Positions 8,367 to 16,779 of a stretch of DNA of 64,000 nucleotides are shown here, in pieces. A program made the translations under genes and the position numbers. The stretch comes from Paractinoplanes brasiliensis (GTDB taxonomy: Bacteria; Actinomycetota; Actinomycetes; Mycobacteriales; Micromonosporaceae), in the NCBI RefSeq assembly GCF_004362215.1, contig NZ_SNWR01000002.1:1116001-1180000 (forward strand). The letters run 5' to 3'. Under the pieces are notes generated by a model, which did not search any database, was not told where the DNA came from, and saw nothing but the letters and a program-made list of their open reading frames with translations. How positions within the stretch are numbered: position 1 is the first letter of the stretch; each line of letters begins with the position of its first letter.

Positions 8367-8921
8367 TCAGCCGGCGCGTTTGCGGGCCCGGCGGGCAGCG
8401 AGCTCGTCGCCCGCCGACGGCGCCGGGTCGGAACCGACCGGGATGGGGCCACCCGCCGGCTCGGCCGGCAGGTTGGTCAGCGAGCCCTGGATCTCTTTGA
8501 AGGCGCCGCCGATGGCGATGCCGAACACACCCTGGCCGCCCTGCAACAGGTCGACCACTTCCTCCGGCGAGCGGCACTCGTAAACCGTGGTGCCGTCGGA
8601 GATCAGCGTGATGCCGGCCAGATCGTCGACGCCGCGCGAACGTAAGGTCTCGATGGCCCGGCGGATGTTCTGCAACGACACCCCGGCGTCCAGCAGACGC
8701 TTGACGACCTTGAGAACGACCAGGTCACGGAACGAGTAGAGCCGCTGCGTGCCGGAGCCGGACGCGTCGCGGATGCTCGGCACCACGAGCGTCGTCCGCG
8801 CCCAGTAGTCGAGCTGGCGGTAACTGATGCCGACCGCCTGGCACGCCGTCACCCCGCGATAACCGACCGAGCCGTCCTCGCCGACGAGGGGACCCTCATG
8901 TTCAAGGGGCTGCTCGTGCAC
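8367..8921 (-). CDS. MerR-family regulator (Rv1830-type)
   Basis: 184 residues from GTG at 8921 with GGGGAGG 7 bases upstream. The N-terminal winged helix-turn-helix has the MerR pattern: ISYRQLDYWART, then TQRLYSFRDLVVLKVVKRLLDAGVSLQNIRRAIETLR. The C-terminal part is short and has no metal-binding cysteines, as in the mycobacterial Rv1830 group. It lies two genes from a second MerR gene and next to the bifunctional nuclease gene, the same order as Rv1828-Rv1829-Rv1830. Likely a housekeeping transcription factor whose effector, if any, is unknown. Confidence 0.9.
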   Translation of the reverse strand: MHEQPLEHEGPLVGEDGSVGYRGVTACQAVGISYRQLDYWARTTLVVPSIRDASGSGTQRLYSFRDLVVLKVVKRLLDAGVSLQNIRRAIETLRSRGVDDLAGITLISDGTTVYECRSPEEVVDLLQGGQGVFGIAIGGAFKEIQGSLTNLPAEPAGGPIPVGSDPAPSAGDELAARRARKRAG

Positions 8922-9069
8922 GCGACCACCTCCCCGCTGCGCGGTGCCGCCGCTTCACCTGGACTTCACGAGCGTATATCTCGGCGCCCGCGGAAACAGC
9001 CAGGTAACCCGGCGACACGCCGCGCACGAGCGAGGCAGATGTCGATCTTTCCCCCGGGCCGGGGACGGC

Positions 9070-9537
9070 TCAGCCCGCGAAATCCTCGGGACGGACCTGG
9101 TCGAGGAACTCGCGGAACTTCTCGACCTCGTCCTCCTGCTCGTCGGGGATCACGATGCCGGCCTCGGTGAGCACCTGATCGGCGCAGCGGATCGGCGCGC
9201 CCACCCGCAGGGCCAGCGCGATCGAGTCGCTGGGCCGGGCCGAGACCCGCACCCCCTCCTCACCGATCAGCAGATCGGCATAGAAGACGTTGTCCTTCAG
9301 CTCGGTGATCTCGACAGCGGTCAGCGGCGCCTCGAGGGCGGCCAGGATGTCCCGCAGCAGATCGTGGGTGAGCGGACGAGCGGGCTTGACACCCTGCTGC
9401 TCGTACGCGATCGCGGTCGCCTCGACCGCCCCGATCCAGATCGGCAGATACCGATCACCGTCGACTTCTCGCAGCAGGACGATCGGCTGGTTGCTCGGCA
9501 GCTCCACCCGGACTCCGACCACGCTCAGCTCGCGCAC
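9070..9537 (-). CDS. bifunctional nuclease family protein (BFN, DUF151)
   Basis: 155 residues from GTG at 9537, chosen because GGAGG lies 6 bases upstream. An earlier in-frame start at 9573 would add only basic residues. DUF151 core: RVELPSNQPIVLLREVDGDR, YLPIWIGAVEATAIA, and SDSIALALRVGAPI. The C-terminus is acidic (DEQEDEVEKFREFLDQV). Family members are small DNase/RNase proteins, also known from plants, and in actinobacteria the gene always lies between two merR genes. Separated from the upstream ftsR-type gene by 123 bases, so it may have its own promoter. Confidence 0.93.
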   Translation of the reverse strand: MRELSVVGVRVELPSNQPIVLLREVDGDRYLPIWIGAVEATAIAYEQQGVKPARPLTHDLLRDILAALEAPLTAVEITELKDNVFYADLLIGEEGVRVSARPSDSIALALRVGAPIRCADQVLTEAGIVIPDEQEDEVEKFREFLDQVRPEDFAG

Positions 9538-9660
9538 CGCCCGCCTCCGTGTCGTTTTCGCGCCGCCCCGCAACGGCTGCCCCTATCCTGCACGGTACAC
9601 GCACGCCGTCCGGATCCTACGGCTGCCGCATACCCCTGAAAAAGCCTAGGCGAACCGGCC

Positions 9661-10404
9661 TCAGCGACCGAGTTCGCCGCGCAACCCCGCCCGCACCAAA
9701 GCCGCGTGCAGACGCTGCGACAGCGCCTGCAGATCGCGGGCCGTCTCATGCGCCCGGGCCCGCGCGGCCGGGTCGCTCTGCCGCACCAGCGGCGCCAGGA
9801 GCTGCGTGAACAGGCCGACCTCACGATCCGAGGCGGCCCGGAAACCCCGCAGATGCCGCAATTCCAGCCCGAACTTCGTCAGACCCACCACGGCCTCCAC
9901 GATGATCACGGCGTCGCCGTCGTACCACCCCGGCGGACGCGCCGTGACCAGACCCATACGCTCCAGCTCGTCGAGCAGCTCGGCCGAGGCGCCCGTGCGC
10001 TCCATCACATCCTCCCGGGGGACCCGGGTGTCGGACGGATCGGCCGCCTTCTCACCGCCCACGGCGACCAGGGCCGGGCGGCTGGGCGCCACCGGCTCCT
10101 CGGCCTCCATGCGGTCGAGCTGCTCGCGGATCACCCGCAAGGGGAGATACTGGTCGCGCTGTGCCGTCAGCACGAATCGCAACCGCGCGACGTCGTTCCA
10201 CGAGTACTTCCGGTACCCGGAGGCGGTGCGCTGAGGATCGACCAGCCCCTCCGCCTCCAGGAACCGCAACTTCGAGATCGTCGTGTCGGGGAACTCGGTG
10301 CGCAGATGGGCCAGCACCTCCCCGATGCTCATCAGCGCAGGCTCGCGCCCGCCCTGGGGACGCGAGGCCCCCGGGTCGCGCGCGGCCGCCCCCGGCGAAG
10401 TCAC
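9661..10404 (-). CDS. ftsR: MerR-family regulator of the FtsR/Rv1828 type
   Basis: 247 residues. The GTG start overlaps the TGA of the FHA gene (GTGA, 10401-10404), so the two are translationally coupled. The MerR HTH is SIGEVLAHLRTEFPDTTISKLRFLEAEGLV, then GYRKYSWNDVARLRFVLTAQRDQYLPLRVIREQL. A C-terminal effector domain of about 120 residues matches the Rv1828/FtsR group, which in corynebacteria activates ftsZ. Symbol given by orthology of position (after the garA-type gene and before bfn). Whether it controls cell division here is inference. Confidence 0.88.
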   Translation of the reverse strand: MTSPGAAARDPGASRPQGGREPALMSIGEVLAHLRTEFPDTTISKLRFLEAEGLVDPQRTASGYRKYSWNDVARLRFVLTAQRDQYLPLRVIREQLDRMEAEEPVAPSRPALVAVGGEKAADPSDTRVPREDVMERTGASAELLDELERMGLVTARPPGWYDGDAVIIVEAVVGLTKFGLELRHLRGFRAASDREVGLFTQLLAPLVRQSDPAARARAHETARDLQALSQRLHAALVRAGLRGELGR

Positions 10405-10853
10405 CCCTGGCTGCCCTCACCCTCGGGCCGCGGCCCAGCGATGAACACCAGCCGGAACTTGCCGATCTGGACCTCGTCACCGTTGCTGAGCGTGGCCGCC
10501 TCGACCCGCTCCCGGTTGACGTAGGTGCCGTTCAGCGAGCCCACGTCGCGCACCGTGAAGGTGCCGCCGTCGCGGTGGAACTCGGCGTGGCGGCGGGACA
10601 CCGTCACGTCGTCGAGGAAGATGTCACTGTCGGGGTGACGTCCACTGGTCGTCACGTCGTGGTCGAGCAGGAACCGGGCACCCGCGTTGGGACCCCGGCG
10701 CACCACCAGCAGCGCCATCCCGGGCGGGAGCGAACCGGACATGCGGCTCGGCACCACGTCGGTGTCGGGACCCTCGAGCACCTCGTCGAGGGCGCCGAGG
10801 TTCAGCGTGGACGTGACGTCGAGTGGGGGGAACTCGTCGTCTGGGCGCGTCAT
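10401..10853 (-). CDS. garA: FHA-domain regulator of 2-oxoglutarate metabolism (GarA/OdhI)
   Basis: 150 residues, ATG at 10853 preceded by GAGGTGG. The N-terminal tail carries a Thr-rich phospho-acceptor segment (DVTSTLNLGALDE), equivalent to the ETTS motif phosphorylated by PknB/PknG in GarA/OdhI. A single FHA domain follows with TSGRHPDSDIFLDD, VSRRHAEF, and DVGSLNGTYVN. In mycobacteria and corynebacteria the unphosphorylated protein binds and inhibits 2-oxoglutarate dehydrogenase and glutamate dehydrogenase. It sits directly downstream of gcvH (164-base gap) as in mycobacteria. Confidence 0.92.
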   Translation of the reverse strand: MTRPDDEFPPLDVTSTLNLGALDEVLEGPDTDVVPSRMSGSLPPGMALLVVRRGPNAGARFLLDHDVTTSGRHPDSDIFLDDVTVSRRHAEFHRDGGTFTVRDVGSLNGTYVNRERVEAATLSNGDEVQIGKFRLVFIAGPRPEGEGSQG

Positions 10854-11017
10854 CGGACCACCTCACGGATCAGTTGGTCGTGGCGTGCGGCAAAGGTCTC
10901 CCCCGCCGCGCCGTAAGGCTTGGACGCACGACTATCGGTTTCAAAGGCATAACACTTGTGCCCCGCAACCCTAGTCAGGGCCAATATCGCGGGGCAACCG
11001 GACGCGCTGACCTTCGG

Positions 11018-11398
11018 TCAGCTCTCCGTCAAAGCTTTGTATGCGCCGGCGTCGAGCAGCTGCGCAATCGCCCCGGAATCGGCCGGCGCGATTTCCACCA
11101 GCCACCCCGCCGCATACGGCTCCGCGTTGATCAGTTCGGGCTCGTCGGTCAACGAGGCGTTCTTGGCCACCACGGTGCCCGCGATCGGCGCGTAGATCTC
11201 CGAAACGCTCTTCGTCGACTCGATCTCACCCAGCGAGTCGCCCGCCGCCACCTCGGTGCCCTCATCGGGCAGCTGAACGAAGACGATGTCGCCCAAAGCG
11301 TCCTGAGCGAAGTGGGTGATACCCACCCGCACGGGCCCGCTGCCGTCGCCGGCCACCCACTCGTGCTCAGCCGTATACCGCAGGTCCTCAGGAATCAC
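11018..11398 (-). CDS. gcvH: glycine cleavage system H protein
   Basis: 126 residues, GTG at 11398 with GGGAGAG upstream. Lipoyl-carrier fold with the modified lysine in ESTKSVSEIYAPIAG and the conserved GITHFAQDALGDIVFVQLP strand region. It shuttles the aminomethyl group between the P, T and L proteins of glycine cleavage. The other gcv genes are not nearby, which is usual for actinobacteria, where gcvH sits beside the garA-type gene. Full length for the family. Confidence 0.96.
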   Translation of the reverse strand: MIPEDLRYTAEHEWVAGDGSGPVRVGITHFAQDALGDIVFVQLPDEGTEVAAGDSLGEIESTKSVSEIYAPIAGTVVAKNASLTDEPELINAEPYAAGWLVEIAPADSGAIAQLLDAGAYKALTES

Positions 11399-11436
11399 GC
11401 GTTCTCTCCCGTTTTCACGATTCCCCGGCGCCCCTT

Positions 11437-12517
11437 TCAGGACGCCGGACGTGCGTATTGCAATGTCTTGGCGTCCCGGACGGCGGTCACTTCGACCAAC
11501 GTCCGTTGTTCCAACGTCACGCTACCGCCGCCGCTGTTCACCGACGCCACCACCCCGCCCGGGATCTGCAACGCGGTCTGCATCACCGACGGCTGCCCGA
11601 TCACGGTCAGCACGTACGGTCCGGACAGGCCCTGACCGTCGGCCAGAATGCCGCCGCCCTCCGCGTCGACGAAATAGCTCGACGCCACGATCCGTACGGG
11701 CCGGCCACCCGCCCCGGCGATCTGCATGACCTCACCACCGGCGCCGCGCAGCTCCTGCACCGTGTTGAGGATCGCGCTCGCCTTCACCCCGTCGATCACG
11801 ATCCGCAGGCCCGGCCCGCGCCCCGCCAGGGTTCCCGCCAGCAGGCCCAGCTCGTCGGCCCGTTTCTGCGCCTCGGTCAGCGCCGCCTCCCGGCCCGCCA
11901 CACCCGAGGTGAGCTGCCGCTGACTGGTCTCCAGCGCGCTGATCTCGCTCTGCAGGCGGCTGTCGCGCGCCTCCAGGTCGCTCAGGATGCGCACCAGGTC
12001 CTCCTGCCGCGCGCTGGCCAGGCCCTCGTCGCTGTCGTTGCTCCGCAGCTGCACCACCAGCGTGAACCCGAACAACGCCAGCAACACCAGGATCAACGCG
12101 CCGGCCGAGCTGGGCCGTTTGCTGAGCAACCCGGCGGCGGTCCGGCCCGGTTGCCCCCGGTCGCGCTTCCTTCCCCCGTACGGGCTCAGGTGGCTCCTCG
12201 CTCGTCACAGGCTCGTCCGGGCCCTGGCCGGGCGGCGTCTTGGGCTGCGGGGCCAGAACCCGGGTCGCCTCCCCCGGATCCGCGGGCGCCGCCGGATCGG
12301 GGGCCGGCTCGGGCGGCAGCTCCATCGGGGTGCCGAGCCGCTGGGTCGGGCCGTCCAGCTCGACGGTCGGCAAGTCCATCGGCGGGCGCTTCGGCTGCTC
12401 GAGGGTCGGGCCGTCGTCCGTCGCGGGCTGGTCCGGGTTCGGCGGCGGCTTGCGTCCCGCCGTGGGCATGCCCGGCTCGGGCTCGTTCTGGTCGGTCATC
12501 GCGTCACCACCCGTCAC
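11437..12517 (-). CDS. DUF881 membrane protein, reading frame broken by an apparent one-base insertion
   Basis: Two overlapping minus frames together make one DUF881 protein. The first begins at GTG 12517 (overlapping the sbp stop) or ATG 12499 and encodes an acidic Pro-rich cytoplasmic segment. The second encodes the single membrane segment (ALILVLLALFGFTLVVQL), a coiled coil, and the DUF881 periplasmic domain. Removing one base from the five-C run at 12173-12177 joins them smoothly as EPVRGRKRDRGQPGRTAAG. As written, the domain frame could only start at TTG 12129, without a membrane-proximal basic stretch. So this is a sequencing error, a real frameshift mutation, or slippage at the homopolymer. 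Part of the sbp/DUF881 group near the cell-wall genes; function unknown. Confidence 0.8.
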
Positions 12518-12846
12518 GCCCGGAACAGGTGCCGGCGGATCGCCGCCACATTGCCGAAGATACGCACACCGAGCACGACCACCACCCCCGTGGAGAGCTG
12601 CGTGCCCACGCCGAGCTGATCGCCGAGATAGACGATCAGCGCTGCCACCAGCACGTTCGAGATGAACGAGACGACGAACTGCTTGTCGTCGAAGATGCGG
12701 TCGAGCTTGGCCCGCACCCCGCCGAACACCGCGTCCAGCGCCGCCACCACCGCGATCGGCAGATAGGGCTGCAGGGCCACCGGCACGGTGGGGTCGAACA
12801 CGATGCCCAGAGCGACACCGGCGATCAGGGCGAGTACGGCGATCAT
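12514..12846 (-). CDS. sbp: small basic family protein (DUF1290)
   Basis: 110 residues, ATG at 12846 overlapping the preceding TGA (ATGA). Three hydrophobic segments: IAVLALIAGVALGIVF, LPIAVVAALDAVFGGV, and VVSFISNVLVAALIVYLG. The family signature ALDAVFGGVRAKLDRIFDDKQF is present in the middle. The protein is always found between two DUF881 genes, as here, and is placed in the inner membrane. Its role, thought to be envelope or sporulation related, is not established. Confidence 0.94.
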   Translation of the reverse strand: MIAVLALIAGVALGIVFDPTVPVALQPYLPIAVVAALDAVFGGVRAKLDRIFDDKQFVVSFISNVLVAALIVYLGDQLGVGTQLSTGVVVVLGVRIFGNVAAIRRHLFRA

Positions 12847-13748
12847 CGGCCGCCTTCCGAGGTGGAGCGGGACGGTTCTTCAGACATCGGGGCCGAGGGC
12901 GCAGGCGGCGGCGTGGACGGCTGGGCCACCCGCAGCTTCAGCTCGGTCGCCGCCTCGAGCCGCACGTCGTCGACGGGACGCGAGTCGAACGACATGCCGT
13001 ACTTGGACGCGAGCTGACCGAAGAACCGTCCCGCGTACCCGGCCTTGAAATCCTTCGCGAGGTCGTCGGGGCCGATCGCGACCACCTCGTACGGGGTGGT
13101 GACCGGCCGCAGGTCGACCAGGATCGCCTCGCCGGCCTGCCGGATCGTCGACGTCGCGGTCAGCCGCTGCCCGTTGATCGCGATCGCCTCGGCCCCCAGC
13201 GACCACAACGCGTTCGTGGCCAGCTGCAGGTCGGAGTCCTTGACCCGGGCCACGGTGTTGCGCTCGCCGGTGACCGGGTCGATCGGCGTCGGCCCGTCGC
13301 CCACCGTGATCTTGGCACCCGGCCCCCGTACGGCGGCCAGCCCGGTCGCCGCCTCGGTGTCGCGCAACCGGCGCACCTCGTCGCCGCTGAGCTCGGCCTC
13401 ACGCAGCTCGGACACCTCGTCGGCCAGCTTGTCGGCCTTGTCCTGCAGCTCGGCGGTGGCGTCCCGCCGGTTCTGCACCTGCTGGATCAGCTCGGCGCGG
13501 GCAGTCGTCCGGGCCGGCTCGTCGGCGACCGTCTGCTTGTACGCCATCACCAGCAGGAACCCGAGCGCGACCAGGGTCACCACGAGCGCGCTGCCGGACA
13601 GCTGTTTACGCAGGCCGGTGGGTTCGCCCTCGCGCTGCTTACGGGCGGCGGCGTCGGCGTACCCGGGGTCGAGAGGATTACGGAACAGCTCCGTCAGGAA
13701 GTCGGGCTGGAACGTCCGCTTCGGGGGCTGCTCGCCGCTGTCCGGCAT
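12843..13748 (-). CDS. DUF881 family membrane protein
   Basis: 301 residues from ATG 13748, which shares one base with the pgsA stop (TGATG). The N-terminal cytoplasmic region of about 60 residues is followed by one membrane segment (SALVVTLVALGFLLVMAY), a coiled coil rich in Glu/Arg/Ala (residues about 95-145), and the extracytoplasmic DUF881 domain (GPGAKITVGDG, LWSLGAEAIAINGQRL, LVDLRPVTTPYEVVAIG). A Pro-rich tail ends the protein. Paralogue of the gene downstream of sbp. Operon with pgsA and sbp through overlapping stops and starts. Confidence 0.93.
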   Translation of the reverse strand: MPDSGEQPPKRTFQPDFLTELFRNPLDPGYADAAARKQREGEPTGLRKQLSGSALVVTLVALGFLLVMAYKQTVADEPARTTARAELIQQVQNRRDATAELQDKADKLADEVSELREAELSGDEVRRLRDTEAATGLAAVRGPGAKITVGDGPTPIDPVTGERNTVARVKDSDLQLATNALWSLGAEAIAINGQRLTATSTIRQAGEAILVDLRPVTTPYEVVAIGPDDLAKDFKAGYAGRFFGQLASKYGMSFDSRPVDDVRLEAATELKLRVAQPSTPPPAPSAPMSEEPSRSTSEGGR

Positions 13749-14350
13749 CACGGGGCCGTCCGGGCTGCGCGCAACAGCTGCGCGGTCTGCGCCAGATAGA
13801 GGACACCGGCGGCCCAGTAGAGCCCGAGCGCCCACCACGCCAGACCCCAGCCGACCGGGCCCGCCCACCAGTCGATCGACGGCACGGCCTTGGCCAGCAG
13901 CAGCACCGGGAACGCGGCCAGCAGCACGAACGTGCCGGTCTTGCCCACGTAGTGCACCGGCGGCGGGCCGTAGCCGTGGCGGCGCAGGACCAGCAAGGCG
14001 ACGCCGAGCACCAGCTCACGCAGCAACAAGGCGCCGGTCAGCCAGTACGGCACGACCCCGCGCACGGTGAAGCCGATCAGCGTGGCCAGGATGTAGAGCC
14101 GGTCGGCGAACGGGTCGAGCAGCTCGCCGAGGCGGCTCACCGAGTTCATCCGCCGGGCCACGAAGCCGTCGACCCAGTCGGTGGTGCCGCCGACGGCCAG
14201 CACGATCACGGCGGCCACGTCGTTCTGCGGGCCGAGGAGGAGATAGAGGAAGAGCGGCACGCCGAGCAGGCGAATGAAGCTGATGACGTTGGGAATCGTC
14301 CAGATCCGGTTGGACGGGGCAACGACGGACGGCGCAGGCTGCTGCGACAT
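13748..14350 (-). CDS. pgsA: CDP-alcohol phosphatidyltransferase (PgsA type)
   Basis: 200 residues from ATG 14350, chosen because GGAGG lies 8 bases upstream; longer upstream starts would add a non-homologous Gly/Arg tail. The complete CDP-alcohol transferase signature D-G-x2-A-R-x8-G-x3-D-x3-D is visible in DGFVARRMNSVSRLGELLDP followed by FAD. Five to six membrane helices. Orthologue by position of the mycobacterial pgsA2 (Rv1822), so it is probably a phosphatidylglycerophosphate or cardiolipin-type synthase. The exact acceptor alcohol cannot be told from sequence. First gene of the block that runs to the MerR gene. Confidence 0.9.
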   Translation of the reverse strand: MSQQPAPSVVAPSNRIWTIPNVISFIRLLGVPLFLYLLLGPQNDVAAVIVLAVGGTTDWVDGFVARRMNSVSRLGELLDPFADRLYILATLIGFTVRGVVPYWLTGALLLRELVLGVALLVLRRHGYGPPPVHYVGKTGTFVLLAAFPVLLLAKAVPSIDWWAGPVGWGLAWWALGLYWAAGVLYLAQTAQLLRAARTAP

Positions 14351-14642
14351 CACGACTTCCTCCCCCTCCGGCGCCGGGATGACGGACCCGGCATGACCGC
14401 GGCGCACGCGCCGGCCCGGAAAGACGCGTCCCCCGACGCCCGGGCCCCCCACCGGCCACTCGCCGAGCAACTATAACGAGCTTCAGAATCCGCGTCGCGG
14501 ACCCGCTACGTGTCGCACATCTCGTGCGCCATCCTAGGAACCTAGTTCTGTGGAGTGCCCGCCGGGGGCTGTGGACGACGCCGAGCGTGCACATCGGCTT
14601 TGTGGATAACCTGACCCGGCGATTTCGCGATCTCGGTAGGTT

Positions 14643-14758
14643 GGGAGTCCCCCGGGAGGGTGGGGACCAGACCCCGGAGATCAACACCCGTCGGGTGGGT
14701 CCGTCCAGTGCCCGGAACACAGAGATCGAGAAAGCCTGACACGGGTTGTCAGGTTTTT
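14643..14758 (+). ncRNA. candidate structured leader or small RNA ending in an intrinsic terminator
   Basis: The plus strand between 14643 and 14758 contains successive small hairpins: GGGG-6-CCCC at 14662-14675 and CACCC-3-GGGTG at 14685-14697. It ends in a textbook terminator. A TAGGTT at 14637-14642 could be a -10, although I see no good -35. There is no upstream plus-strand gene for the terminator to serve, so it must end either an independent RNA of about 110 bases or a regulated leader of the SDR gene that begins 17 bases after the T run. I do not recognise a known riboswitch class. Confidence 0.35.
14735..14758 (+). terminator. Rho-independent terminator in the SDR leader
   Basis: A perfect 7-bp stem, CCTGACA (14735-14741) and TGTCAGG (14747-14753), with loop CGGGT, is followed at once by TTTTT (14754-14758). 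Such canonical terminators are scarce in a genome this GC-rich. Its place 17 bases before the SDR start codon suggests attenuation rather than end-of-operon termination. Confidence 0.75.
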
Positions 14759-14775
14759 GGGGCAGGGTCGTCGGC

Positions 14776-15693
14776 ATGGCAGACAAACCACTGACAGGCA
14801 AGGTTGCCCTCGTGGCGGGGGCCACGCGCGGCGCCGGGCGGCAGATCGCGGTGCAGCTCGGGGCGGCCGGCGCGACCGTTTACGCGACCGGGCGGAGCAC
14901 GCGCGGCAAACGGTCGGAGATGGACCGGCCCGAGACGATCGAGGAGACGGCCGAGCTGGTCACCGCGGCCGGCGGCACGGGTATCGCGGTCGCCGCCGAC
15001 CACCTCGTCGGAGAGCAGGTCGGGGCGCTCGTACAGCGGATCGACGACGAGCAGGGCCGGCTCGACGTGCTGGTCAACGACGTGTGGGGCGGAGACCCCC
15101 TGGTCACCTGGCACAAACCGGTGTGGGAGCAGTCGCTCGACAACGGGTTCCGGCTGCTGCGGCTGGCGATCGACACCCACATAACCTCCGCGCACTTCGC
15201 GATGCCGCTGCTCATCCGCGAGCCGGGCGGCCTGGTGATCGAGGTGGGTGACGGCACCACCGCCTACAACCAGGACAACTACCGGCTGTCGGTCTTCTAC
15301 GACCTGGCCAAGGTGTCGGTCAACCGGCTCGCGTACGCCTGGTCGCGGGAACTTGCCCCGCACGGCGGCACGGCGGTGGCCGTCACCCCGGGCTGGTTGC
15401 GCTCCGAGATGATGCTCGAGCACTTCGGCGTGACCGAGGACAACTGGCTCGACGCGACGGCCAAGGAACCCCATTTCGCCATCTCGGAGTCGCCCGCGTA
15501 CGTGGGCCGGGCCGTGGCCGCCCTGGCCGCCGACCCCGACCGGGCGCGCTGGAACGGCAGGTCGACCTCCAGCGGCGAGCTGGCGCAGGTGTACGGGTTC
15601 ACCGACCTCGACGGCAGCCGCCCCGACGCGTGGCGTTATCTGGTCGAGGTGCAGGACCCGGGCAAACCCGCCGACGTGACCGGCTACCGCTGA
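14776..15693 (+). CDS. short-chain dehydrogenase/reductase family protein
   Basis: 305 residues from ATG 14776 (MADKPLTGKVALVAGATRG). The frame opens earlier, but those codons overlap the terminator. NAD(P)-binding motif GATRGAGRQ near residue 15; the active-site pair is Tyr-x3-Lys in FYDLAKVS. The NNAG-type motif is replaced by VNDVWGG, and there is a long insert after the second strand (TGRSTRGKRSEMDRPETIEE). These features fit the atypical SDR group often annotated as SDR family oxidoreductase with unknown substrate. The weak ribosome site AGGG is 8 bases upstream. The leader contains an intrinsic terminator, so expression may be attenuated. Confidence 0.88.
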   Translation: MADKPLTGKVALVAGATRGAGRQIAVQLGAAGATVYATGRSTRGKRSEMDRPETIEETAELVTAAGGTGIAVAADHLVGEQVGALVQRIDDEQGRLDVLVNDVWGGDPLVTWHKPVWEQSLDNGFRLLRLAIDTHITSAHFAMPLLIREPGGLVIEVGDGTTAYNQDNYRLSVFYDLAKVSVNRLAYAWSRELAPHGGTAVAVTPGWLRSEMMLEHFGVTEDNWLDATAKEPHFAISESPAYVGRAVAALAADPDRARWNGRSTSSGELAQVYGFTDLDGSRPDAWRYLVEVQDPGKPADVTGYR

Positions 15694-15712
15694 GGCCGTC
15701 GACCCTGGCGGC

Positions 15713-15795
15713 GGGCGGCCGTCGGCTCCGGCGCCGGGCGGCCGTCAGCTCCGGCGCCGGGCGGCCGTCGACTTCGAGGCCGGGCGGCCGTCGCT
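15713..15795. repeat. intergenic 23-base tandem repeats
   Basis: The unit gggcggccgtcggctccggc plus gcc is repeated at 15713, 15736 and 15759, with a degenerate fourth copy from 15782 and a trace (gggcggctatcgg) reaching the end of the WYL gene. The first two copies differ at one base. It fills the gap between the convergent SDR and WYL genes and might act in transcription termination, but no stem with a T run is seen. Confidence 0.8.
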
Positions 15796-15816
15796 GAGGC
15801 GGTCGGCCCCGGGCGG

Positions 15817-16779
15817 CTATCGGTACAGCTCGGCCGTTCTGGCGGCGGCCTCGGCCATCCGGGCACGCAGCGAGGCCGGCTCGAGCACCTCCACATGCGG
15901 GCCGAGCCGCAGCATGTACGAGTAGGCGACGTCGAGTGACTCCACCCGCAGCCGGGTCCGGACCCACCCGTCCGGGTCCGGCTGCTCCGCCTGCTTCACG
16001 GCCTCGTCCAGCGCGACGGTCTCGGCGACGAACCGCAGCACCCGTACACCGTCGGGGCTGAGCCGGATCGTGATGACCTCGCGCAGCATCTGCCGCACGA
16101 ACTCCACGGCGCGCTCCGCCCAGAACTCCGGCAGCGCGAACGCCGCGTCCCGCCCGAACAGCCGCCCGGTCGGGGTGACCTCGGTGATCCGGTCGACGCG
16201 GTAGGTGCGCAGGTCCGCCCCCACCTTGCCGACCAGATACCAAACCCCGTTCTTGAGGACGAGCCCGTACGGGGAGACCGTGCGCGTCACCACGTCGTGC
16301 CGCCGGTAGCCCATCGTCAGTTCCTGGTCGTGCCACACGGCCTGGGCCAGCTCGGCCAGCACCGGCGGCGTCTCCGGATCCTGGAACCATCCCGGCGCGT
16401 CGAGATGAAACCGCTGCCCCGCCCGCTCCGAGGCCTCCTGCAGTCCCGCCGGCAGCGCCGCCAGGATCTTGAGCCGGGCCGCCTGCGCCGCCTCGGTCAT
16501 CCCCATCTCGCGGGCCGGCCCCGGCAGCCCGGCGAGGAACAACGCCTCGGCCTCGGCCCGCGACAAGCCGGTCAGCCGCGTCCGATACCCGTCGACGAGC
16601 CGATACCCACCGACCCGTCCCTGCTCGGCGTAGACCGGCACGCCCGCCGCCGACAGCGCCACCACATCGCGATAGACGGTCCGCTCCGACACCTCGAGCT
16701 CGGCCGCCAGCTCAGCCGCGGTCATGCTCCCCCGCGCCTGCAACAACAGCACCAGGTTGATCAGCCGAGCCGCCCGCAC
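15817..16779 (-). CDS. HTH/WYL-domain transcriptional regulator
   Basis: 320 residues from GTG 16779 with GGGGAG upstream. The N-terminal DeoR-like winged helix reads ARLINLVLLLQARGSMTAAELAAELEVSERTVYRDVVALSAAG. A central WYL domain contains MGYRR, SPYGLVLKNGVWYLVGKV, and YRVDRI. A C-terminal WCX-type extension ends at VLEPASLRARMAEAAARTAELYR. WYL regulators sense nucleotides or single-stranded nucleic acid and often control DNA-damage or defence genes. Here no partner gene is adjacent on the same strand. Confidence 0.92.
   Translation of the reverse strand: MRAARLINLVLLLQARGSMTAAELAAELEVSERTVYRDVVALSAAGVPVYAEQGRVGGYRLVDGYRTRLTGLSRAEAEALFLAGLPGPAREMGMTEAAQAARLKILAALPAGLQEASERAGQRFHLDAPGWFQDPETPPVLAELAQAVWHDQELTMGYRRHDVVTRTVSPYGLVLKNGVWYLVGKVGADLRTYRVDRITEVTPTGRLFGRDAAFALPEFWAERAVEFVRQMLREVITIRLSPDGVRVLRFVAETVALDEAVKQAEQPDPDGWVRTRLRVESLDVAYSYMLRLGPHVEVLEPASLRARMAEAAARTAELYR

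Larger units (their letters stand above)
14351..14775. other. 425-base intergenic region between divergent pgsA and SDR genes
   Basis: No convincing protein-coding frame in either direction. It holds the pgsA ribosome site (14359-14363), a minus-strand TATAGT about 120 bases upstream of pgsA that could be a -10, and, on the plus strand, a hairpin-rich stretch ending in an intrinsic terminator just before the SDR gene (listed separately). Confidence 0.6.

Noticed and set aside
14542..14742. Small protein gene in the pgsA-SDR gap
   Set aside because: Short frames on both strands lack ribosome sites and family motifs. Hairpins and the terminator explain the region better.
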